64,000 nt of DNA from Sphingomonas sp. BK235 (GTDB taxonomy: Bacteria > Pseudomonadota > Alphaproteobacteria > Sphingomonadales > Sphingomonadaceae). Below the pieces are notes generated by a model that worked only from the letters and a program-made list of their open reading frames with translations, made no database searches and was not told the DNA's origin. Every line of letters starts with the position of its first letter. Position 1 is the stretch's first letter. Of the stretch, positions 1 to 8,216 are shown in pieces. The stretch lies in NCBI RefSeq assembly GCF_004345855.1, contig NZ_SLXN01000001.1:496001-560000 (forward strand), given 5' to 3'. Made by a program: the position numbers and the translations under genes.

Positions 1-1167
1 GTCCTCCGACGGGCGCGTGCCGACGGTGGCGTTGAGCGACTGGCGCTTGCCGTCGCGGATCACGTCGAGCTTGATCGTCGATCCCGGCGCGGCGTTGGCG
101 ACGAGGTAGGACAGCGTCTTGTCCGGCGACACCGGCTGGCCGTTGATCGCGCTGACGACGTCGCCGGCACGAAGCCCGGCCTTGGCGCCGGGCCCACCCG
201 GCTCGACGCGGCCGATGATCTCGCCCGAGTCCTTGGGCAGGCCGAGCGCCGCCGCCATGTCGGCGTTGACCGGCTGGATGCCCACGCCGAGATAGCCGCG
301 CTTGACCGGCTGGCCCTTCACCAGCGTGTCGATGATCGGCTTGGCCTCGGTCGCCGGGATGGCGAAGCCAATGCCGATATTGCCGCCCGACTGCGAGTAG
401 ATCTGGCTGTTGATGCCGATCACCTCGCCGTTGAGGTTGAACATCGGGCCGCCCGAATTGCCCTGGTTGATCGCGGCATCGGTCTGGATGAACGTGTCGA
501 ACGGCCCGGCGCCGGTCGAGCGGTGGACCGCCGAGACGATGCCCGCGGTCACCGTCCCGCCCAGCCCGAACGGCTGGCCGATCGCGACCACCCAGTCGCC
601 GACGCGCGCCCGGCTCGAATCACCGAGCCGCACGAACGGCAGCGGGGCAGGCGAGGTGATCTTCAGCACCGCGATGTCGCTGGTCGGGTCGCGACCGACC
701 AGCTTGGCGGTATATTCCTTGCGGTCCTGCAAGGTGACGGTGATCGACTCGACCGTCGCGCCGCGCGACGCGGGCGCGATCACGTGGTTGTTGGTGACGA
801 CATAGCCGTCCGCCGAGATGATGAAGCCCGAGCCGAGCGAGGTGCCCTCGCGCGTCACCGGCGCACCGCCACCGCCGCCGCCGAACTGGCCGAACAGGTC
901 GCCGAACGGGGTGCCCGCGAACGGGTTGGCCGACTGCTGGACGGTGACCTTCTGCGTGGTGGAGATGTTGACGACCGCGGGCTGGAGCTTGGCCACCATG
1001 TCGGCGAAGCTCATCGGTGCGCCGCCGCGCGGGGCCGAGGCGCTGATCGCGCCCGGCTCGTTCTGCGCGACCTGCGCGGTCGCCGGGTTCTGCAGCGTCA
1101 GCGACGCCGCGGTGCCGCCGAGCAGGAGGGCGCCGGTGAGGGCGTAGGCATAACGCACTTTCTTCAT
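1..1167 (-). CDS. degP: Do/DegP-like periplasmic serine protease (HtrA family), C-terminus beyond window
   Basis: Periplasmic HtrA protease and chaperone that degrades or refolds misfolded envelope proteins. 389 residues are visible and the frame runs off the left edge. An N-terminal hydrophobic segment (about 6-24) acts as signal peptide or anchor. A Gly-rich loop at 96-101 precedes the protease domain. The catalytic triad is readable: His128 in TNNHVI, Asp164 in TSDIAVL and Ser238 in QGNSGGP. The first PDZ domain starts near 290 (RGYLGVGIQPV); a second PDZ, usual for Do proteases, would lie outside the window. It sits 102 nt downstream of hflC on the same strand, so it may be the last gene of an hflK-hflC-degP envelope quality-control unit. 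Start ATG is preceded by an AGAGGACATG context. Confidence 0.95.
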   Translation of the reverse strand, partial: MKKVRYAYALTGALLLGGTAASLTLQNPATAQVAQNEPGAISASAPRGGAPMSFADMVAKLQPAVVNISTTQKVTVQQSANPFAGTPFGDLFGQFGGGGGGAPVTREGTSLGSGFIISADGYVVTNNHVIAPASRGATVESITVTLQDRKEYTAKLVGRDPTSDIAVLKITSPAPLPFVRLGDSSRARVGDWVVAIGQPFGLGGTVTAGIVSAVHRSTGAGPFDTFIQTDAAINQGNSGGPMFNLNGEVIGINSQIYSQSGGNIGIGFAIPATEAKPIIDTLVKGQPVKRGYLGVGIQPVNADMAAALGLPKDSGEIIGRVEPGGPGAKAGLRAGDVVSAINGQPVSPDKTLSYLVANAAPGSTIKLDVIRDGKRQSLNATVGTRPSED

Positions 1168-1269
1168 GTCCTCTGAATCACCCTGTCGAATAAAGCGGGA
1201 ACGCTACATGCTGTGGCGAACATGCGATGAACGTCGTTTGAATATGAACGCGCGACATCGCCGCGGGTT

Positions 1270-2145
1270 CTATCGCCGCCCGCCCTCGAATTCGCGCAGA
1301 TAGCCGTTGTTCGGGCTCATGATGATGTTGGTGCTGCCCTCGGGCTGCGGGCCACCATCGGCACCGAAGGTGTGGCGGTAGCTCTGCATCGCGCGATAGA
1401 AATCGTAGAAATCGGCGTCCTTGCTGAACGCGTCGGCGTAGATCCGCGCCGCCTGCGCATCGGCCTCGGCGCGGACGATCTGCGCCTGCTTCTGCCCCTG
1501 CGCGCGGATCGTATTGGCCTCCTGCTGGCGCGCGGTGCGCATGCGCTGGAGCGCGCTCTCGAGCGGGCTGCCGTCGGGCAGGTCGGCATGCTTGATCCGC
1601 ACGTCGACGATCTCGGCGCCGTACTGCTTGGCCGAGCGGCCGAGCGACTCCTGGATCTCGTCCATCACGCGCCCGCGCTCGGGGCTGAGCAGGGTCGCGA
1701 ACGGCACCTTGCCCAGCTCGTTGCGCAGCGCGGTGCCGAGCAGGGGGCGGAGCTGGTCGGCGACCCGCTCCTCGGTGTTCGAGGTGCTGCCAGTCGAGGT
1801 CACCGCGCGCAGCGGGTCGACGATGCGGAAGCGCGCGAAGGCGTCGACGGTGAGCCGCAGCTGGTCGGTCGAGAGCACCAACGTGTTGTCGAGATCGGCG
1901 TCGAGCACGCGCTTGTCGACCCAGACGATCTTGTCGACGAAGGGGATGCGCGCGATCACGCCGGCGCCGGTGCGGCCGATCGCCTGGCCCGGCTGCCATT
2001 GGTTGATCAGGCGCACCGGGTTGTTGAGGCGGAGCACCACCGCCTGCTGCGTCTCGGGGACGATCGCGAAGGTCGCCGCGGCGACGATCACCAGCGCCAG
2101 CGCGAGCAGGCCGGCGGCGACGGGATTGCGGAGCCAGACGGGCAT
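1270..2145 (-). CDS. hflC: HflC, modulator of FtsH protease
   Basis: 291-residue bitopic membrane protein of the SPFH/prohibitin family. With HflK it forms the large periplasmic-facing assembly that surrounds and restrains the AAA protease FtsH. One N-terminal membrane helix (about 10-32) is followed by the SPFH domain, including VPETQQAVVLRL, which is typical of HflC. The later region is rich in Glu/Ala/Arg (ARQQEANTIRAQGQ...), the expected coiled coil. Length is normal for the family. The start overlaps the hflK stop as TGATG, so the two are translationally coupled and probably made in fixed ratio. No anomaly seen. Confidence 0.95.
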   Translation of the reverse strand: MPVWLRNPVAAGLLALALVIVAAATFAIVPETQQAVVLRLNNPVRLINQWQPGQAIGRTGAGVIARIPFVDKIVWVDKRVLDADLDNTLVLSTDQLRLTVDAFARFRIVDPLRAVTSTGSTSNTEERVADQLRPLLGTALRNELGKVPFATLLSPERGRVMDEIQESLGRSAKQYGAEIVDVRIKHADLPDGSPLESALQRMRTARQQEANTIRAQGQKQAQIVRAEADAQAARIYADAFSKDADFYDFYRAMQSYRHTFGADGGPQPEGSTNIIMSPNNGYLREFEGGRR

Positions 2146-3245
2146 CAGCGCGCCCCCCCGCTCGGCTGCGCCGGCGCGGTGCCCGACGCGGTCGCGTTCG
2201 GCTCCTGCAAGCGGCGGCCGCGGTCGAGCGGCAGATACGGCGTCACGCCCGGGGTCTCGACGATCGTCTTGTCGGTCTTGGCCAGCACGGCCTCCATCGT
2301 CTCATAATACATGCGGCGGCGGGTCACCTCGGGGGCGAGGCGATATTGCTCGTACACCTGGTCGAACGCCGAAGCCTCGCCCTGCGCGCGCGCGATCACC
2401 TGCTGCGAGTAGGAGCGGGCGTTGTTGAGGTTGCCCACCGCTTCCTGCTGCGCCGCGGTCACCGCGTTGAAGTCGTCGGCGAGCTGCTGCGGCGGCGCGG
2501 CCTGCTTGATCGACACGCCCTGGACCTGGACGCCGGCCTGATAGCTGGTGAGGATCTCCTGCATCGTCTCGGCGACGCGCGCCTCGATCTCGGTCCGCCC
2601 CGCGCCGATCGCCTGGTTGAGCGTCGTGGTGGCCAGCACCGCGCGCATCGCGCTCTCCGCGGTGGCGCGGACGGTCTCCTGCGGATCCTTGATCTCGAAC
2701 ACGTAGTTGCGCGCGTCCGAGACGCGCCAGCGCACCGTATAGGCCAGATCGATGATGTTCTGATCGCCGGTCAGCACGGTCTCGCCGCCGTCGCGCGGGA
2801 ATTCGTCGGTGCGGACCTGCTCGACGTCCACCTTGGTGACGTTGACGATCGGCGCGGGCAAGGTGACGCGGATGCCCGGCTCGAGCATCCCCGAGTAGCG
2901 CCCGAAATAGGTGACCACGCCGCGCTGCTGCGGCCCGATCTGGTGGATCGAGGTGAGCACCAGCCAGATCCCCACCAGCACGGCGACGCCGAGCAGCCAC
3001 AGCATACGCGGGCTGGCGCCGAGCGGCAGCTGCGGGCCGCCGCCCTCGCCGCCGCCACCGCCGCCACTGCCGCGCGCGCGGCGGATGAACTCGTCCAAGG
3101 CGGTGGGTTTGGCGCCGGTGCGCTTGGCGCCGGGCGGCACCGACCAGGGGTTGCGCGGGCCGACATTGTCGTCGTTGCCCCAGGGGCCGTTGCTTTGTGC
3201 GGCGAGGGTGATGGGGCGCCGGAGCCAGCGTCGCGAGATGATCAT
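2145..3245 (-). CDS. hflK: HflK, modulator of FtsH protease
   Basis: 366-residue partner of HflC in the FtsH-regulating complex. The N-terminal cytoplasmic segment has the NPW-type motif (GPWG...PRNPW), then a Gly-rich stretch (about 60-70), one transmembrane helix (about 79-100) and the SPFH domain (VVTYFGRYSGMLEPGIRVTLP). A coiled-coil region follows and the tail is Pro/Ala-rich. The open frame extends far upstream, but that extension is antisense to apbC and compositionally unlike a protein. ATG at 3245 gives the family's normal N-terminus, so it was chosen. It is divergent from apbC with 66 nt between, where both promoters must lie. Confidence 0.94.
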   Translation of the reverse strand: MIISRRWLRRPITLAAQSNGPWGNDDNVGPRNPWSVPPGAKRTGAKPTALDEFIRRARGSGGGGGGEGGGPQLPLGASPRMLWLLGVAVLVGIWLVLTSIHQIGPQQRGVVTYFGRYSGMLEPGIRVTLPAPIVNVTKVDVEQVRTDEFPRDGGETVLTGDQNIIDLAYTVRWRVSDARNYVFEIKDPQETVRATAESAMRAVLATTTLNQAIGAGRTEIEARVAETMQEILTSYQAGVQVQGVSIKQAAPPQQLADDFNAVTAAQQEAVGNLNNARSYSQQVIARAQGEASAFDQVYEQYRLAPEVTRRRMYYETMEAVLAKTDKTIVETPGVTPYLPLDRGRRLQEPNATASGTAPAQPSGGAR

Positions 3246-3311
3246 CCCGCCTTTATAAGTGCGGATCGGCCGAAAAACAGTGGCAAGCCGCGACACGAGG
3301 CGTAACGGATC

Positions 3312-4262
3312 ATGTCCATGGACGAGAATGAGCTGAAGCAGGCGGTGCGCGCGGTCGCGGGCGAGCGCGCGACGGTGCGAGTCGAGGGGCGTCGCATCGG
3401 GGTCGTGATCGACGCCAGCGGGCTCGACGCCACCGCGCGTGACTCGCTGGAGGCGGCGGTGACGATGGCGGCGACGCGGCCCGACCATGAGGTGCGGGTC
3501 GTGGTCACGGCCGAGCGGGCGCGACGACGCCTGATCGCCGTCGCGAGCGGCAAGGGCGGCGTGGGAAAGTCGACGCTGTCGGCCAATCTCGCGATCGCGC
3601 TGGCGCGCGCGGGGCGGCGGACCGGGCTGGTCGACGCCGACATCTACGGCCCGTCGCAGCCGCGGCTGATGGCGGTGGAGGGAACCCGGCCCGAGGCGCG
3701 CGACAAGGTATTGCTGCCGGTGGCGACGCCTTATGGCGTGCCGCTGCTGTCGATGGGGCAATTGGTCGAGCCGGGCCGCGCGATCGCGTGGCGCGGGCCG
3801 ATGACCGCGGGTGCGCTCGGGCAGCTGGTCGACGCCGACTGGGGCGTGACCGACACGCTGGTGGTCGACCTGCCGCCGGGGACGGGCGACGTCCAGCTCA
3901 CCATGGTGCAGAAGCATCGTCCCGCCGGCGCGGTGATCGTCTCGACCCCGCAGGACCTCGCGCTGATCGACGCGCGGCGCGCGATCGACCTGTTCCAGAA
4001 GGCGGGCGTGCCGATCATCGGCCTGGTCGAGAATATGGCGGGCTATGCCTGCCCGCATTGCGGCGAGGTGTCCGATCCGTTCGGGCGCGGGGGCGCGGAG
4101 GCCGCGGCGCACGAGGCGGGGATCGCGTTCCTCGGCCGCGTGCCGCTCGATCTGGCGATCCGGGTCGCCTCCGACGCGGGCGAGCCGCCCGCGGCGCGCG
4201 ACGACGATCGCGTGTTCGCGCCGATCGCCGAGCAGGTGGCGGCCTGGCTCTTCGCGCATTGA
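3312..4262 (+). CDS. apbC: Mrp/ApbC family iron-sulfur cluster carrier ATPase
   Basis: 316-residue MinD/Mrp-type P-loop ATPase that binds and transfers Fe-S clusters to apo-proteins in the cytoplasm. An N-terminal DUF59-like remnant (about 1-70) precedes the deviant Walker A GKGGVGKS at 80-87. Further motifs are the switch segment DADIYGPSQP (near 109), the Walker B-like DLPPGTGD (186-193) and the CPHC pair (Cys247, Cys250) that holds the bridging cluster at the dimer interface. Length and motif order are normal. A second ATG lies two codons in, so the exact start is uncertain by six bases. Divergent from hflK, convergent with the SDR gene. Confidence 0.93.
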   Translation: MSMDENELKQAVRAVAGERATVRVEGRRIGVVIDASGLDATARDSLEAAVTMAATRPDHEVRVVVTAERARRRLIAVASGKGGVGKSTLSANLAIALARAGRRTGLVDADIYGPSQPRLMAVEGTRPEARDKVLLPVATPYGVPLLSMGQLVEPGRAIAWRGPMTAGALGQLVDADWGVTDTLVVDLPPGTGDVQLTMVQKHRPAGAVIVSTPQDLALIDARRAIDLFQKAGVPIIGLVENMAGYACPHCGEVSDPFGRGGAEAAAHEAGIAFLGRVPLDLAIRVASDAGEPPAARDDDRVFAPIAEQVAAWLFAH

Positions 4263-4304
4263 GAGCGGGGCCCGCCGGCGCCCCGCGACGCCGCCGCCGC
4301 GCGG

Positions 4305-5204
4305 TCAGCCGCGCGCGAGTGCCGCGTCGATCAGCATCGCCTGCGCCGCACCCGATTCGGGGACGAGCGCGCCGGTCCGGTCCGTGATCGCCGCCCAATG
4401 CGCCGCGACGCCCTCGGGCGACAGAGCGTCGCCCTCGAGCAGGACGCCCGGGGTCAGCGTGATCTCGCTCGCCTGGAACACGCCCGCGCCCGCGCCGACG
4501 ATCTGGTTGCTCGGCGCGTCCTCGCTCACCAGGAAGAGGGCGGCGGGCGCCACCTTCTCCGGCGCGAAGGCCGCGAAGGCGTCGGCGGGGAAAAGCTCCT
4601 CGGTCATCCGCGTCCCGGCCACCGGGGCGATCGTGTTGACGCGGATATCGTAGCGCGCGCCCTCGAGGTGGAGCGTGCGCGCGAGCCCGACCAGCCCCAG
4701 CTTCGCCGCGGCGTAATTCGCCTGGCCGAAATTCCCGAACAGACCGGAGGAGGACGCGGTCATCAGCACGCGCCCATATCCCTGGGTGCGGAAGCTGTCC
4801 CAGCAGGCCTTGGTGGCGTTGGCGGAGCCGAGCAGATGCACGCCGACGACGAAGGCGAAATCCTCCGGCGTCATCTTGGCGAAGCTGCGGTCGCGCAGGA
4901 CGCCGGCGTTGTTGATGAGGATATGCACGCCGCCCCAGGCCTCCTGCGCGCGCGCGACCATCTCCTCCATCTGCGCGACGTCGGTCACGCTCGCGCCATT
5001 CGCCATCGCGGTGCCGCCGGCGGCGCGGATCTCCTCCACCACGGCCTGTGCCGCGTCGGAGCCGCCCTGGCCCGACCGGTCGCCGCCGAGATCATTGACC
5101 ACGACCCGTGCGCCGCGCCGTGCGAGGTCGAGCGCATAATGGCGCCCCAGACCCCCCCCGGCGCCGGTGACGATGGCGACGCGTCCGTCGAAGCGGATCG
5201 ACAT
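4305..5204 (-). CDS. SDR-family NAD(P)-dependent oxidoreductase, multifunctional-enzyme-2-like
   Basis: 299-residue short-chain dehydrogenase. The cofactor glycines are TGAGGGLGR (13-21), the NNAG motif is present, and the active site has TASSSG with YAAAK (Tyr/Lys pair). The sequence resembles the (3R)-hydroxyacyl-CoA dehydrogenase part of peroxisomal multifunctional enzyme type 2 (VVNDLGGDRSGQG, and a longer C-terminus than ordinary 250-residue SDRs). A role in acyl-CoA or steroid side-chain oxidation is therefore likely but not proven. The gene stands alone. Its start codon follows immediately after a strong hairpin that covers the probable ribosome-binding site. Confidence 0.85.
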   Translation of the reverse strand: MSIRFDGRVAIVTGAGGGLGRHYALDLARRGARVVVNDLGGDRSGQGGSDAAQAVVEEIRAAGGTAMANGASVTDVAQMEEMVARAQEAWGGVHILINNAGVLRDRSFAKMTPEDFAFVVGVHLLGSANATKACWDSFRTQGYGRVLMTASSSGLFGNFGQANYAAAKLGLVGLARTLHLEGARYDIRVNTIAPVAGTRMTEELFPADAFAAFAPEKVAPAALFLVSEDAPSNQIVGAGAGVFQASEITLTPGVLLEGDALSPEGVAAHWAAITDRTGALVPESGAAQAMLIDAALARG

Positions 5205-5206
5205 GA

Positions 5207-5240
5207 GAAAGGCGCTCCCTCGCGAGATGGAGCGCCTTTC
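5207..5240 (-). promoter_or_regulatory. Leader hairpin over the SDR ribosome-binding site
   Basis: Perfect 11-bp inverted repeat: GAAAGGCGCTC at 5207-5217 and its complement at 5230-5240, with a 12-nt loop. In the minus-strand transcript it ends two bases before the SDR start codon, and the purine-rich GGGAGCG segment that would serve as Shine-Dalgarno lies inside the stem. This could limit translation initiation or respond to temperature or a ligand; the regulatory role is inference. Confidence 0.5.
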
Positions 5241-5252
5241 CTAATCAGGTGC

Positions 5253-5275
5253 GGGACGGGCGCAAAGCCCGTCCC
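5253..5275 (-). terminator. Stem-loop downstream of the secreted-protein gene
   Basis: Perfect 9-bp stem GGGACGGGC / GCCCGTCCC with a 5-nt loop, 9 bp past the stop codon of the 5285-5797 gene on its strand. There is no clear T-run, as is common in high-GC genomes, so it may act as a Rho-independent-like terminator or an mRNA 3' end stabiliser. Confidence 0.5.
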
Positions 5276-5284
5276 CGCGCCGGC

Positions 5285-5797
5285 TCAGCGACGACGCGCG
5301 CGCTTCTTCCCGCCAGCGTCGCTCGCCTGCATGCAGCCGTCATACTGGCCCTTCTTGCAGATCGGGTAGTTCGCCTCGGGCGCCGGCGCCGGGAACGCCT
5401 GGTCGGGCGAGGGCGCGGGCTGGAAGCGCACCGTCGCACCCGGCTGCGGCGTGCCCGACAGCGCGGGCTGCGACGGCTGGTAGCCGCCGGCGGTCTCGGT
5501 GCCCATCGCGCCGCCCGCGGCGGGCTGCGGCGAGGCGGGGGTGGTCGACGGCGGCATCGCCGCGTCGCCGGTGGACGGCGCGGTCTGCATCGGCGCCTGC
5601 TGCTGGCTCATCGCCGGATCGGCGGTGGTGTCGGCAGAGGGGGCGGGGGCCGCGTCGGCGGGGGCGGTGGCATCGGGCGCGGTGGTGGGATCGGGCGCGG
5701 TCGTGCCCGTCTGCGGCGCCTGCTGCGGGGTGTCCTGGGCGATCGCCATCGCGGGCATGGCGATGACGGCGGCTGCTGCCAGAAGGATCGTCTTCAT
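5285..5797 (-). CDS. Secreted Pro/Ala/Thr-rich protein of unknown function
   Basis: 170 residues. A clear Sec signal peptide (MKTILLAAAAVIAMPAMAIAQ, cleavage after AIA) is followed by a long low-complexity region rich in Ala, Pro, Thr and Asp (about 22-110). The C-terminal part has two cysteines (YPICKKGQYDGCMQASD) and a basic tail. The low-complexity part is probably disordered and the Cys-containing tail may form one disulfide. The start at 5797 was chosen over the longer frame because it has a strong GGAGAGAGAAC ribosome-binding site and gives the signal peptide exactly at the N-terminus. Similar short proteins occur in sphingomonads, but I do not know a function. Confidence 0.75.
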   Translation of the reverse strand: MKTILLAAAAVIAMPAMAIAQDTPQQAPQTGTTAPDPTTAPDATAPADAAPAPSADTTADPAMSQQQAPMQTAPSTGDAAMPPSTTPASPQPAAGGAMGTETAGGYQPSQPALSGTPQPGATVRFQPAPSPDQAFPAPAPEANYPICKKGQYDGCMQASDAGGKKRARRR

Positions 5798-5935
5798 GTT
5801 CTCTCTCCTGCCGTGCGTTCGGTCAGAAACGCGTAAAGTCACGCGGGTCGGCCAACGATCCGGCGTCGAGAAAAGGTCCATCGTTGCGAGGGCGCACCGA
5901 AGAGAAGGGGCGGCGCGCGCTTACCAGCCGCAGTG

Positions 5936-5953
5936 TTCCCGCGCGCGCGGGAA
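5936..5953. repeat. 18-bp perfect palindrome downstream of phoB
   Basis: TTCCCGCGCGCGCGGGAA reads the same on both strands. It lies in the 243-bp gap between phoB and the divergent-facing secreted-protein gene, about 90 bp after the phoB stop on the minus strand. A terminator hairpin for the pst-pho operon is the simplest reading. Confidence 0.4.
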
Positions 5954-5984
5954 ACCAGGGTAAAGAGCGTGGTGCTTCGCGGCG

Positions 5985-6010
5985 CTGGGCTCCTGCGTTC
6001 GCAGGAGCAC
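5985..6010 (+). repeat. 26-nt stem-loop repeat, family A, copy 1
   Basis: A 26-nt unit beginning CTGGGCTCCTGCG and ending GCAGGAGCAC, folding as GCTCCTGCG-TT-CGCAGGAGC. The same unit occurs twice more at 29853-29929 as an inverted pair. Copy 1 is single and sits 31 bp beyond the phoB stop codon, where it could terminate or protect the phosphate operon transcript. It is an extragenic REP-like element by position and structure. Confidence 0.7.
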
Positions 6011-6040
6011 GGCCATTCCGCTGTAACTATCTGTAAAAGT

Positions 6041-6733
6041 TCAATGCCCTGTGTCGAGCGCGTAGCCGGCCGAGCGCACCGTGCGGATGATGTCGGGGCG
6101 TCCGCCCTCGTTGATCGCCTTGCGCAGGCGGCGGATGTGGACGTCGACGGTGCGGCTCTCGATGTCGCTGTCGTGCCCCCAAACGCTGTCGAGCAGCCGC
6201 TCGCGCGAGAAGACATGGCCGGGATGTTCGAGGAAATGCTTGAGCAGGCGGAACTCGGTCGGCCCCAGCGCGACCACCTCGCCGCCGCGCCGCACCTTGT
6301 GCCCGACCGTGTCCATCTCGAGGTCGGCATAGGTGAGCTGCTCGCCCGCCAGCGCGGGGCGGACGCGGCGCAGCACCGCCCCGACGCGCGCCACCAGCTC
6401 GCGCGGCGAGAAGGGCTTGGTGACATAATCGTCCGCGCCGGTCTCGAGCCCGCGGACGCGATCCTCCTCCTCGCCGCGCGCGGTGAGCATGATGATCGGC
6501 ACGTTCTGCGTCTCGGCGGCGCGGCGCAGGCGGCGGCACACCTCGATCCCCGAGATGCCCTCCACCATCCAGTCGAGCAGCACGATGTCGGGCGGAGTCT
6601 CCTTCGCCATGAGGAGCGCCTCCTCGCCGTCGATCGTGTGCTGGACCGCGAAATGCTCGCGCGTGAAATGCCACACGAGCAGTTCGGCGAGGCTGGCGTC
6701 GTCCTCCACCAGCAGCATGCGGGCCTTGGCCAT
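6041..6733 (-). CDS. phoB: PhoB phosphate regulon response regulator
   Basis: 230-residue OmpR/PhoB-family transcription factor. The receiver domain (about 5-120) has the acidic pair Glu10/Asp11, the phospho-acceptor Asp54 in VLLDWMVEG and the conserved Lys in TKPFSPREL. The C-terminal winged helix (about 130-228) contains LGPTEFRLLKHFLEHPGHVFSRE and VDVHIRRLRKA, typical of PhoB. It is activated by PhoR when phosphate is low. The start overlaps the phoU stop (TGATG), making it the last gene of the phosphate operon. Confidence 0.96.
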   Translation of the reverse strand: MAKARMLLVEDDASLAELLVWHFTREHFAVQHTIDGEEALLMAKETPPDIVLLDWMVEGISGIEVCRRLRRAAETQNVPIIMLTARGEEEDRVRGLETGADDYVTKPFSPRELVARVGAVLRRVRPALAGEQLTYADLEMDTVGHKVRRGGEVVALGPTEFRLLKHFLEHPGHVFSRERLLDSVWGHDSDIESRTVDVHIRRLRKAINEGGRPDIIRTVRSAGYALDTGH

Positions 6734-7431
6734 CAGATCGTACCCCCGTGGTGTGATTTGTCGCGTTCGGTCAGTCGCGTCCCCGTCGCCGCGAAATAGA
6801 CCATCTCCGCCACGTTGGTGGCGTGATCCCCGATCCGCTCGAGGTTCTTGGCGACGAACAGCAGGTGCGCGCACTGACTGATCGTCTTCGGATTCTCGAC
6901 CATATAGGTCACGAGCGTGCGGAAGATGCTGTCGTAGAAATCGTCGAGCGCGCGGTCGCTCTCGCATACCGCCAGCGCCTTTACGGGATCGCGCGCGGCG
7001 AAGGCGTCGAGCACCTCGTGGACCATCTCGGACGCCATCTTGGCCATCGCGGGGAGGGTGGAGATCGGGTCGATGCGATGCTCGCTCTCGATCTGCGGCA
7101 CGCGGCGCGCGATGTTCTTGGCGTAATCGGCGATACGCTCGACCACGCCCGCGATCTTGAGCGCGGCGACGACCTCGCGCAGGTCGTCCGCCATCGGCGC
7201 GCGCAGCGCGATGATCCGCACCGCGGTGCGCTCCACCTCCGCCTCCAGCGCGTCGATCTTGCGGTCGCCCGCCGCGACGCGCGCGGCCTGGTCGGTGTCG
7301 CCGCGCTGCAGCGCGACCATCGCCTCGGCGATCGCGCTCTCCGCGAGCCCGCCCATCTGCGAGATCAGCCCGCGCAGCTGGCCGATGTCCTGGTCGAAGG
7401 CCTTGACCGTATGTTCCTGGCTGTTCGCCAT
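6733..7431 (-). CDS. phoU: PhoU phosphate signalling protein
   Basis: 232-residue all-helical protein with two PhoU repeats. The metal-binding signatures are ERIADYAKNI in the first half and LERIGDHATNVAEM in the second. It couples the PstSCAB transporter state to PhoR and keeps the Pho regulon off when phosphate is plentiful. Length is normal. It lies 17 nt after pstB, and phoB overlaps its stop. Confidence 0.96.
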   Translation of the reverse strand: MANSQEHTVKAFDQDIGQLRGLISQMGGLAESAIAEAMVALQRGDTDQAARVAAGDRKIDALEAEVERTAVRIIALRAPMADDLREVVAALKIAGVVERIADYAKNIARRVPQIESEHRIDPISTLPAMAKMASEMVHEVLDAFAARDPVKALAVCESDRALDDFYDSIFRTLVTYMVENPKTISQCAHLLFVAKNLERIGDHATNVAEMVYFAATGTRLTERDKSHHGGTI

Positions 7432-7448
7432 CCGTCCCGTCCCGTCTC

Positions 7449-8216
7449 TCAGCCGTAGCGCCCGGTGATATAGTCCTTCGTCCGCTCCTCACGCGGGTTG
7501 GTGAAGATGTCGGACGTGTCGCCGTATTCGACCAATTGGCCGAGGTGGAAGAAGGCGGTGCGCTGGCTCACCCGTGCCGCCTGCTGCATGTTGTGCGTGA
7601 CGATCACGATCGCGTAGCGCCCGCGCAGGTCGTGGATCAGCTCCTCGATCCGCGCGGTGGCGACGGGATCGAGCGCGCTGCACGGCTCGTCCATCAGGAT
7701 CACCTCGGGATCGACCGCGATCGCGCGCGCGATGCACAGCCGCTGCTGCTGGCCGCCCGACAGCGCGGTGCCCGAGTCGCCGAGCCGGTCCTTCACCTCG
7801 TTCCACAGCCCCGCGCGGGTGAGCGAGCGCTCGACGATCAGCGCCAGGTCGGCGCGCGACCGCGCCAGCCCGTGGATGCGCGGGCCATAAGCGACATTCT
7901 CGAAGATCGACTTGGGGAAGGGATTGGGCTTCTGGAACACCATGCCGACGCGCGCGCGCAGCTGCACCACGTCCATCGCCTTGGCATAGACGTCCTCGCC
8001 GTCGAGCCGGATATCGCCGGAGACGCGCGCGCTCGGGATCGTGTCGTTCATGCGGTTGAGCGTGCGCAGGAAGGTGGACTTGCCGCAGCCCGACGGGCCG
8101 ATGAAGGCGGTGACGTCCTCCTGGCGCACGTCGATGCTGACATTGCGGATCGCCTGCTTCGCGCCATAGAAGACGTCGACGCCGCTCGCGGTCATCTTGG
8201 GCGGGGCGTTGCTCAT
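7449..8216 (-). CDS. pstB: PstB phosphate ABC transporter ATPase
   Basis: 255-residue ABC ATPase energising high-affinity phosphate import. Walker A is GPSGCGKST, the Q-loop region is [11 protein letters not shown] (diagnostic of PstB), the signature is [14 protein letters not shown], Walker B is [13 protein letters not shown], and the switch His is in THNMQQA. Length is normal. Start ATG at 8216 overlaps the pstA stop (TGATG). Confidence 0.97.
   Translation of the reverse strand: MSNAPPKMTASGVDVFYGAKQAIRNVSIDVRQEDVTAFIGPSGCGKSTFLRTLNRMNDTIPSARVSGDIRLDGEDVYAKAMDVVQLRARVGMVFQKPNPFPKSIFENVAYGPRIHGLARSRADLALIVERSLTRAGLWNEVKDRLGDSGTALSGGQQQRLCIARAIAVDPEVILMDEPCSALDPVATARIEELIHDLRGRYAIVIVTHNMQQAARVSQRTAFFHLGQLVEYGDTSDIFTNPREERTKDYITGRYG

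Noticed and set aside
3246-4259. 338-residue N-terminal extension of HflK
   Set aside because: It lies antisense to apbC and is Arg/His-rich; the ATG at 3245 gives the normal HflK N-terminus.
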